Source: Macrotrachela quadricornifera (lineage: Eukaryota; Rotifera; Eurotatoria; Philodinida; Philodinidae). From it: 64,000 bases of DNA. A program made the translations under genes and the position numbers. Position 1 is the stretch's first letter. Each line of letters begins with the position of its first letter. The stretch spans positions 193,194 to 257,193 of the forward strand of contig JAJEKB010020675.1 of assembly GCA_022393335.1 (NCBI GenBank), written 5' to 3'. Of the stretch, positions 12,542-21,711 are shown in pieces. Below the pieces are notes generated by a model that made no database searches, was not told the origin of the DNA, and saw only the letters and a program-made list of their open reading frames with translations.

Positions 12542-14889
12542 ATGGAAAAGTGTGAAAGAATTAGACGGATGAAGAAATGTTTTAACGAAAAATTGGATTT
12601 AAAACTTATCTTGGATGAATATTCTTTTTTAATAATAAATGGAGTTGCTGAAACAACCAGTATTCCAATACATTATATTTTTTTAACTACATTGATTGCT
12701 ATTTGTCATTGGTCAATGGGAGCTACATTAAAAGGTGCACAGGCTTATAATATACCATTAATTCTCTTTGGTATTTTATGTGGTGGTAGTGGTATGTTGT
12801 TTATTCTTCAAAATAATTAAAAGAAAAAAAGTTGTCCACAAAATCGTTTATAAAGAAAAAAAATCAAATCTAAATATATTTTTTTGACTTATAGTATAAG
12901 AATAAATTCAGAAGACACTTAAAAATAATTTTTTTATTTTTAAAAAATATGAAATGATTTTTCTTATTATTAAAAAGCAGCTAAAACCAATAAAATATCA
13001 TTAACAGTTCTGACAATTTTTATTAATAATTCATTATTTTTTTTTTAAAGGTTCCAAAAAGAGTGCATCCATTAGGATTGTAAAAGAAGCATGTGAAGCT
13101 GTGGAAGCATTAGACACTATTCCTGTGCAGAAATCGTCCATCAATGCTTCAGCCAATATGGAATCATTATGTTGTGAATTGGAGAAGCAGCCAAATTTAA
13201 TACAGGTCTCATATAATTTTATTAATTAAATATCATAAATAAAGTTATTATAGCTTTGGGATGAATTCTCCGTCTTTCTTGGTCTTTTTGGTAGTACAAG
13301 AATTGATAGAACGGCATATGATCGTGGACTGATGTGCGAACTTTACAGTCCAACCGGTATTGTGCGTCGACAATTAGTTAGTCGGCAAAATGTCATGATA
13401 ATACCACGTCTGAATGTTATTGCTGGTGGTCATCCAAAAAAAACGATTGAATGTCTAACAGGTAATATATACCGGAAAAGAACAATAAATATCTTAAACT
13501 GATTTTTTAATATTTATACAATGTCATATACACTTTCAATAATTGCAATTCAAGTGAATTGTTGACATATGTTTTTATAATTCCATATATTAGGATTTGG
13601 TTTGAAAGACCAAGACCAAAATGATGATGGTCTTTTTAATAGATTTTTAATTGCCGTAGCTTATAAAAATCGTCCTAATCGTGATATAGTTGAACCGAAC
13701 AACAAAATTCCGAGCTTAAGTCACCTATTTTATCTTACTAAAAAATTACATCGTAACATCGAAGAATATATATATANNNNNNNNNNATATATATATAATG
13801 AAGAAGGTACTTTCGTTATTACTATAAATATTGACTTATCTATTTTTAATTTATTTAGCAAAAAAGTTTGTTAACGAAGTAATTTATAACTATGATGTCC
13901 TTTCGTCCGATAAATCTAACGATGATGATTTTATTGCAAGGTAATTCATTTGTATATCTATTTCTTAAGTAAATTCATTGACGTTCTAAATTATAGTCTT
14001 TATCAAAAGTCTATTGAACGTGTCGAAAGACTATCACTTGCTTTGCACATTCTTAAAAATAGTGCTCGTCGTCTATTCAACGTTGTTGAAAATATTGAAT
14101 CATTTCCTATGTTTGATGATCACTTTAAATCAATTTGTACAGAGCAGCAATTAACTGAATCTGATCATTTAATTGACTATGATACCACGTTCCGAGCATC
14201 CTTACTCACGAAATTTTATCTTAATCAAACAAAAATACTTGCTGGTTATGATCCTACAACAGATAATGTTATAGGAAAAAATAAATGTAAGTAAATACAT
14301 TGTTTTTATTTTACGGTTAATCGATATATTTTATTTATTTATTTATATAAATTTTAAAAAACAAAATAAAATTAAAAGAGAGAACTAATTATCTTATAAT
14401 TCATTTTCTATATGAATTATGAATTTGAATGATAAATAATAATTAAAAATATAGAAAAAAAATAAATAAAAATATAAAATATTTTGATAGGAAAAAAATG
14501 TTAATCTAGCGCGTATAGCACTTCTATAGTCTTATTTTTTAGATACAATTGATATACCTCCAGAGGAGGTGAATCACATAAAAAAATATATTGAGAATCA
14601 TCCATGTGATCGTCTTCTCTTATCATCATTACCTGCAAATCTTAAAAGAAAAATTAGTAAAGATCAATATTTAAATGTATTACCAGAAATGGAAGAAGAA
14701 GGGAAGGGAAAAATTGAAGAAACAAATAATCTCACAGGTCCAAAAGGAATTGCTTTTATGAAGAAGAAAAACGTTAAGCAACTAACAACTGCATTTTCAT
14801 CATTATCTGAACCATTGACAACTGAAGTTTTATCAATAGATTATGAACTAGGAAATGTACCATCATCAACAAATCATTTTTCTAATTGA
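12542..14889 (+). CDS. DUF3987-type P-loop protein
   Basis: Exon model: 12542-12791, 13051-13205, 13254-13461, 13594 to about 13776 (running into the gap), 13859-13940, 13997-14286 and 14543-14889. All visible junctions are GT-AG and keep frame. The first junction rebuilds a Walker-A-like loop, GGSGSKKSAS, after the segment IPLILFGILC. Further on come LWDEFSVFLGLFGS (Walker-B-like DE), DRGLMCELY and a DGLFNRFLIA motif, in the order seen in DUF3987/YfjI-type proteins. In bacteria and phages these sit beside or are fused to primases and resemble replicative helicase ATPases. The C-terminus after about residue 350 is charged and not recognised. The Walker A has Lys where Gly usually precedes the catalytic Lys. 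The exon border near the gap is unresolved. The family call is from motif pattern; helicase activity is inference. Confidence 0.75.
13777..13786. other. Assembly gap (10 N)
   Basis: Ten Ns lie inside an AT microsatellite near the exon 4/intron 4 border of the DUF3987 gene. The gap hides the donor site. Confidence 0.99.
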
Positions 14890-15005
14890 ACTTGAATATG
14901 TAATAAATATGACGTTTTTTATTTTTACTTAAATTAATTTCGGTTGCAAATGTTTCAAATGATATTCAATAGTTTAGCAATATATAATTTTTTTTTCAGA
15001 TTAAA

Positions 15006-16798
15006 ATGGATGTCCATCAATCTGTAATTGCTATGTACGAAGAATTGATAAATAATATTTCAAATGAAGTGTAAGATATTTAACTTATTATAAATATATA
15101 TATACATTTTTTTTTTTTTCTTTAAATTAGTATTCATTCAACATCAGCTGTATCAATCGAACAAGATTTAACAAATAATATACAAGATCGTGGTAGTCAT
15201 AATGAAGCTAATATTAATAGTAATGATAATGGTGATATTAATCATAATAATAATCCTAATAATAATGATAATGTTGTTGTAAATCATAATATTAATAATA
15301 ATATAAATGGGGCAACTGATCATAATTTTAATCGTAATATCAATAGTAATACAATTGGTACTGATAATGGTAATATTAATCCAAATGATAATAGTAATAC
15401 AAATAACACAATTAATCAATACGATCAAAATCATGGAATAGTAGAAAATTCTATTGAAGTCATCAATATACAAAATAGTATGTTTTATATAAAGATAAAA
15501 ATAAAAATAGTAAAATACAATAATAATAGAAATTGGAGTATTTTTGATAAAAAAAAAGTATTTCGAATGCGCTAGAACTATTTTTATTTCATTCGCTTAA
15601 TATTAGATAATCGATAATTTTTATCTATAACATAAGAATATTATTTTAACATTCATTGAAGATAATGAAACAAAGTTATTAAAAATTACCGAAATTAATA
15701 TTGATATCGATTTTCCGTAAGTTCTTCATTTTCTAACTAACATATTTCTTTTTAAATATATTTTCTGAGCTTATTTTTAATTTATGTAAACTAATTTATG
15801 CATTATTTTATTTATATATATAATAAACAATTTTGCATGATATTACAAAATAATAATTTAGATATGCTATCATTTAAATGTCATCATAAATTATATATAT
15901 TTTTTTCTTTATGTCCTCTTATACATATAATATAGATGGACATTAAGAGCAATTGTTACATTTAAACATCCAAAGAGAACATACTTTAACTCGAATGGTG
16001 AAGGTGAAATCTTTACCTGTGATTTAGCCGATGAAACAAGCGAAATAAATTTAATAGCTTTTAATTTATATTCATACATGATTGCGAACGAACTAATTGA
16101 AGGCAAAGTAATAAAATTTTAGGAAAGAGCTAATCTATTATATATATATATATGTATATACATATCTATTAATAGTCATATGAATTCAATAACTTATCAA
16201 TTCGTACAGTTGATACTGCTTATAAAAAATTACCAAATGATTATCAATTGATAGTTAATAAAACCACTAAAGTACGAGAAGTGATTGTTCTGTACAAATA
16301 TCAATTAATATATAATTTCATTCACTTGCGTGATCTTGAAATATTACCATTAAATTCAATAATTGGTTTGTATTTATTAATAATAACCAATTTTAAAAAT
16401 ATTAATAATTTATTTTATGAAAACTATAATATAGATGTTCAGGTGAAAGTTTTACGAGACTATGGAACAACCATAGGAAATACGAACTCGAATACATGGA
16501 CTAGACGTGAACTTCACGTTAGTCAGGATGAATTTCATATCAGATTAATATTATGGAACGAACAGGTTTTTTTTATATCAATGATTGTTTTTTTTTTATT
16601 TTATTACTGGTAGGCAAAAAAAATTTCAGTAACAATTATAAATAAATATTTAAATTTAAAGTATGTTAAAATTAATTGGTTTAATGGTAAATTGCTTTTT
16701 ATACATTCTTTTTTTCTAAACAATTTTTAATCTTTTTTAAATATTTAGGTTCACGAACACTCATTAGTATGTCTAATACTCGTTTAACTGTTGTTTAA
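15006..16798 (+). CDS. RPA1-like single-strand DNA-binding protein (two OB folds)
   Basis: Eight exons: 15006-15070, 15131-15477, 15662-15716, 15936-16107, 16176-16365, 16435-16565, 16614-16686 and 16749-16798. They total 1083 nt, exactly 360 codons plus stop. The N-terminal third is a low-complexity Asn-rich linker (exon 2). Exon 4 opens with WTLRAIVTFKHPKRTYF, followed by NGEGEIFTCDLADET, the signature of RPA70 DNA-binding domain A. The spacing from EGK to the PNDYQL motif matches the RPA70 pattern only if the fourth intron is removed. Exons 6-8 match domain B (RRELHVSQDEFHIRLILWNEQ split across strands of the fold). The N-terminal protein-interaction OB fold and the zinc-containing domain C of RPA70 are absent, so this is a compact A+B version. 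It lies 116 bp downstream of the DUF3987 stop on the same strand. It likely coats ssDNA for the neighbouring primase. Confidence 0.85.
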
Positions 16799-17304
16799 AT
16801 GATTCTAATACATGAAGCTTGCTAATCGTCACCTCTTCTCTAACTCTAAAAAACGCACAATATATCTAATCATGTCTTAATAATTAATTTTTTAGTTTGA
16901 CATTATTTTAATCAAAACAAAATCTACAAACTGTTTTTCATTTCTTTCAAAAGTGTTTAAATTAGTATATCAATTATATTTCAATATCATAAATAAAACT
17001 AATCTGAAATGTATTTTTAAAACAAAAAGAAAATAAAATTCCTTTAAAAAATCATCTAAACTAACGATAAAATCCTAAATATTTTTTTTTGAATCAATAT
17101 AAATTTAAATGCAAACTCTCTTAATTATAGCATCACAAAACTTCCCAAATACAATTCATATTGATATTCTTTAAATGACTAACTAATCAATACTTTGTTT
17201 TACCTTAAAAAATAATGAATCTATATGAAAAATGAATTGAATATGGCGAACAATTGTATAAACGATATAAAATTGAAACAAAACAGCTAGATTAGTTAAA
17301 ACAC
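16799..17304. other. Intergenic region
   Basis: AT-rich, without a recognised gene or structured repeat. Confidence 0.5.
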
Positions 17305-17585
17305 CACGTGATATTTCAAGATCTATTACACAGATATCATCATCAGATGAAACTATAGACCTTGCACATACATAAAAACCAGTAACTATTAGAAACTAAT
17401 ATAATGTATGATCAAAGAAATGTATAACACATTTAAAATATGAATCAATTTTATTAAATCAGTGAATAATCAGATAGAATTAATTATTAACTTAAGATGT
17501 CTATTTCTATGTACAGCGTCTGGGGTTTCGTCTGATGATGATATCTATGTAATATATATCGAAATGTCACCTCCTGCATTAACTA
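17305..17585. repeat. Imperfect inverted repeat (MITE-like)
   Basis: The left arm (about 17305-17365, containing AGATATCATCATCAGATGAAA) is mirrored at about 17505-17580 (TTTCGTCTGATGATGATATCT). Arms are about 60 bp with scattered mismatches around a central spacer. No target duplication was identified. It lies just upstream of the PrimPol-like gene and might serve as part of its promoter. Confidence 0.6.
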
Positions 17586-17730
17586 ATCTATCTGTTTTAT
17601 TTCAAGTTTATATGAAAAACAAAGCTTCATATATATATATATATGTATATATATTTATTTATTTAAGCGCCTAATAATATTTTCATTTCAAAATAATATC
17701 TAATGACTATATAATGATAACAAGTACATC

Positions 17731-20197
17731 ATGACATTTATTCAAAATTTAATCAAAACGCTTTTTCCACATAAAATTATAACTCATCATTTATCTGACT
17801 TAAAAAATCAATCATTAGATCAACATAATGAAACAAATGATATTTGCATAAGTATAGAAAAAGAAAATAAGTCTCGACAGTATTGTTATCTTACGATTGA
17901 AGAACTAATAACATTATTTCAACATTGTCCTATGTCATATCGAACTTTATATGAGTCCATTCCTCCACACAAGCATGTTAAAACATATATTGATTACGAA
18001 TACTTCATTAACAAAAATCTTGATATAGAAAATCATTATATTGGTCCTATATCTTGTCTTAAAATACTTTATTATTTTCTAAATATTCCAAATAATACTA
18101 TTGATACATTGAAAACTTATACTAATAAGGTTTTAAAACAATTTTTAGTTTTACAAGCGTAAGTGATCATGTTTATTTTTCAAAAAACATAGCATACAAT
18201 CTTTTTTATCACTCGCTCTCTTCAAAATAGAATTTTATTCATTAAATTTCATCTGCTAGATTGGAAATAATAGTGTGATAGGAAGGTATCGCTAAAATTT
18301 CAAAAAGAGTAGATAATGAATTTTATATCAAATGAAAGACCATCAAAAATGGAGTTTATTGATAAATAAATAGTAAGGATTATGAAAACTTTCAGAAATT
18401 CCATACTTTTTATGCATTGAAAAAATAAAATGTCATTAATTCAAAAATAGAGTAAAATCTTTTTCGTAGATATTTTAAAGTGATTTGATAAAGCTCGACG
18501 AATTCTACAAAACAGTATACATGAAAAAAATTTTAGTTAGAGCTGTCGTATAAGAAGTTCCTGAAAACTATTTAGATGATAAACTGAAAAAACGAGCATT
18601 TTTTACATTTGTTATAGGAAAAAAAAAGTATTTTTTATGATAAATTCAGCTGGTTTCAATTAGTATCCTTCTGTAAGATACTTGAAGATATACTCATTCG
18701 ATAGAGTTTTTTACTCTGTATTTAGTGAGTATACTTTGAAACATCAACAACAGTAAAACTAATCAGAAAAGCCTAATTTCATTGAAATTTCGAGTATTCT
18801 CCTTCCATATCAAAAATATAACCTTTTTAAACATTTTTTATGTTCCAAATATTTCTTTGAATTTTTTATCACAAAAAAGGGACTCAGAAAAGTTTTCATA
18901 AATACAGTTTATAGAGGTCGTCTAGCTTTATTGAATCATATAAAAATACCTAAGAAAAAAATTTTACTCTATTTTTGAATGACTGACATTTTATTTTTCC
19001 AACGCATAAAAAGTATAAAACTTCTGAAAGTTTTCATGATTCTTAATATTTATTCATCAATAAACTCTATTTTTGACGAACTTTCAATTGATATGAAATT
19101 CATTGTTTACTCTATTCAAAAATTTAGCAATACTATCCTATAAAATATTATTTTTAATCTAAAATTTTTTTTATTTCTAAATTAATCGATTAAATCTTTT
19201 TGCTAGATCAACAAATGAAAAGATATCCTATCATTTTATACACTCGAAACCGTCAGTTTTATTTGAAAATACATCAACTCTTGGCATTTTTCTGAAAACT
19301 ATTATTCATTTTCTACTATTATCAATTATTCAACATAAATGTACGATGTTTAATATCAATCCACCAATAGAACCATATACAACATCAAATTTAATTCAAA
19401 TCTTAGGTCCCTATGTTAATATATTACGGAAACATTGTACTTCATGTATATCACCAATTATTTATGTTTCAATTGCTGATATTTCATATTTACTTGTGCG
19501 AAGTACAACAAATAAATGGACTACAGCTATTGATATAAATGTTTACTCAAAAAACCAACAATTTCGTTTATTTAATAGTGTAAAATATGGAAAAAACAAT
19601 CCTCTTATTCCTTCAATTATGTTTCCTTTCGATACTCCACTACAATATTCATGTAATGATATTCTTAGAAAATCCTTAATTACTTTAATTGAAAATCATC
19701 AAATACCACAAATTTATTTTCAAAATAAAAAATTTATTATTTCTTTTCCACCCATTTCTATTTCAACAGCTACAATATCACAAAATTTAATAAATATTAA
19801 ATTAATTAATGAGCACATAGAGCATTCATCTTTTCTTAATCTAGATACAAATACTAGTACAAATCAAAATGTCTCTTCTTCATTACATGTAAACAATATT
19901 AATAAACTAGATTTATCTATACCTGACATTCAAATATTTAATACTTTTGTCGAACACATAATTACATCTGATCCAACTCATCAAGGCTATATACAATCAT
20001 GCATCAGAGGAACTTACAATAAAAATGTATTATTTTTTAATATAGCAGGTCATTATAAATACCGTCCAAAGAAAAAAGATCATCATCGACATAACAATGT
20101 AGCTATCATGATAAATACTAAAAACTATACATATAGTATTCGATGTAAAGATGCTGAATGTAATAATACTATCTTGTCTTGGAAAAAAATAAAATAA
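17731..20197 (+). CDS. PrimPol-like archaeo-eukaryotic primase-polymerase
   Basis: Two exons, 17731-18158 and 19207-20197, joined across a 1048-bp intron with a GTAAGT donor and CTAG acceptor. The sum is 1419 nt, exactly 472 codons plus stop. The AEP catalytic motifs appear in order. Motif I DxE is in TYIDYEYF (about residue 90), preceded by LYESIPPHKHVK as in PrimPol. Motif II SxH is in NEKISYHFIH, right after the junction, which validates the intron. Motif III is Asp in WTTAIDINVY, followed by SKNQQFRLFNSVKYGKNNP, a very PrimPol-like run. The C-terminal zinc knuckle has Cys (QSCIRG), His (HRHNNV) and CKDAEC, the order seen in PrimPol/UL52-type primases. At 472 aa it is shorter than vertebrate PrimPol (about 560) and lacks an obvious C-terminal RPA-binding tail. 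Family function: makes DNA or RNA primers and extends them. It may be a host PrimPol paralogue or a mobile-element primase; its context favours the second. Confidence 0.88.
18277..19143. mobile_element. Foldback MITE inside the PrimPol intron
   Basis: The left arm 18277-18540 and right arm about 18885-19143 are imperfect reverse complements over some 260 bp. Matching landmarks include GATAGGAAGGTATCGC against the 3' end, GAGTTTATTGAT, and AAAATAAAATGTCA. The centre (18541-18884) is unique AT-rich sequence. The element fills most of the PrimPol intron and has no open frame. A related arm lies at 26990-27260. The target duplication was not resolved. Confidence 0.75.
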
Positions 20198-20639
20198 ACT
20201 ATTTTCTTTTCATTCAAATAATATATATTCTATTTATGAATATACAAATCTTTTATTCGTTAAAAAATAATAAACTCCTAATTTATTTCTTACAATCTTT
20301 AATCATAAAGCACACTTATCTTTTATGCTTTTCTTTTATTCGCTTCAATCATTTCCTTTTTCTTGCTCTTCTATTTATACTTTTTAATGTATATTTATAC
20401 ATTTTTTTTGTAAAGTTAAAGAGTTCAATATATTAGATCATCAGTATTATGAATTTTCTAATTAGCAATAACAAATCAATTTCATCAATGGCGCGCTTGT
20501 CTTTCGTCTCGTAAACATAACTATCGATCTTCATATCAATAGTTTGTATATAAAAAAATATATTAAAAATTTAAAATGCAAAACTCGCATGTATACAATT
20601 GATGATTATCAATGAAAATTAGTAAGTTACATGATTTAT

Positions 20640-21640
20640 AGTTAAGATAAGTTAATGATCACAAAATACCATTAAGACAAAGGAGTAATATAATACAGTA
20701 CTAATATTCCATTTACTGAAATTACGTACCTTGTAAATTGCTTGATTCAATATATTGAATAACAAAACATCTGAGAAACATTAGAAATAAAAATTCCATT
20801 ATTAAGCAAAACTAAAAAAAATACATAAACTATAGTTACACTTCAACGCACTTTTACAAACGTTTGACATGAAAACTAAACTTTTGACATAGATTAAGTG
20901 TTTTCTTCATTCATAAAGCTCATTACGAACTATAGTTAAAATTCAATACACTTTTACAAACATTTGATATAGAAAATAAATCTTTGACATAGAATAGATA
21001 TTTTTTGTTTACAGCATTCATTACGAACTATACTTAGAAACCAAACGACTTTTACAAACGTTTGACATGGAAAGTAAATCTTTGACATAGAATAAGTGTT
21101 TTTCTATTTATAAAGCTGATTACGAACAGTAGTTACATTCTAATAGATTTCTACGAACGTTTGGCACGAGAAATAAACCTTTGACATAAAATAAATTTTT
21201 TATTCAAATTTATAAAATTCATTACGAACTATAGTTAAAATTCAATGCACTTTTACAAACATTTGATATAGAAAATAAATCTTTGACATACAATAGATAT
21301 TTTTTGTTTACAACGTTCATTACGAACTATAGTTATAAATCAAGCTTACTTTTACAAACGTTTGATATGAAAACTAAATTTTTGACATAGATTAAGTGTT
21401 TTTTTTATTCATATAGCTTATCACGAACTATAGTTAGAAATGAAGCCACTTTTACAAACCTTTGAGAAGGAAAGTAAACCTTTGTCATAGAATAACTATT
21501 TTTGATTTTAACGTTCATTACGAACTACAGTTAATTTTTAATAGATTTTCACGAACCTTTGAGATGAAAAATAAACTTTTGACATAGTAAATAAAAAAAA
21601 AATTCTATTGTGATCATTACATTTATCTAACTTAATCATA
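20640..21640. repeat. Element with about 8 tandem 99-bp repeats
   Basis: Tandem units of about 99 bp run from about 20830 to 21590. The marker CATTACGAAC recurs at 20921, 21019, 21118 (GATTACGAAC), 21220, 21318, about 21419 (degenerate) and 21516, giving a period of 97-102 bp. Each unit carries CTTTTACAAACRTTTGA and YTTTGACATAGAAT. Loosely inverted ends enclose the array: GTTAAGATAAGTTAATGATCAC at 20641 and GTGATCATTACATTTATCTAAC near 21610. The array is probably carried by a MITE-like element. It sits just inside the right candidate terminal repeat of the 16.7-kb block. Confidence 0.8.
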
Positions 21641-21683
21641 TAATTTATTATAACAGAAAATCTATTTGTAAATAAATGTTTAC

Positions 21684-21711
21684 ACGGCAGTAAATCCTAC
21701 GGCAGTAAATC
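21684..21711 (-). repeat. Right candidate terminal repeat of the 16.7-kb block
   Basis: ACGGCAGTAAATCC followed by T and ACGGCAGTAAATC is the reverse complement of the doubled unit at 4995-5023. See the left copy for the comparison. The flank outside it (ATGTAAACC) does not match the left flank well enough to call a target duplication. Confidence 0.55.

Noticed and set aside
15168..15473. Minus-strand Ile-rich frame
   Set aside because: It is the antisense shadow of the Asn-rich exon of the RPA1-like gene.
16098..16140. Apparent premature stop (TAG) after the RPA1 domain A
   Set aside because: It lies inside an intron (16108-16175). Removing the intron restores the expected spacing of the OB fold.
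20921..21590. Regularly spaced repeats suggesting a CRISPR-like array
   Set aside because: The whole 99-bp unit repeats with no unique spacers, and the genome is eukaryotic. It is a tandem minisatellite.
4995..21711. Target-site duplication around the candidate terminal repeats
   Set aside because: The left flank GTGTACA and right flank ATGTAAA share only a few bases, which is not enough to claim a duplication.
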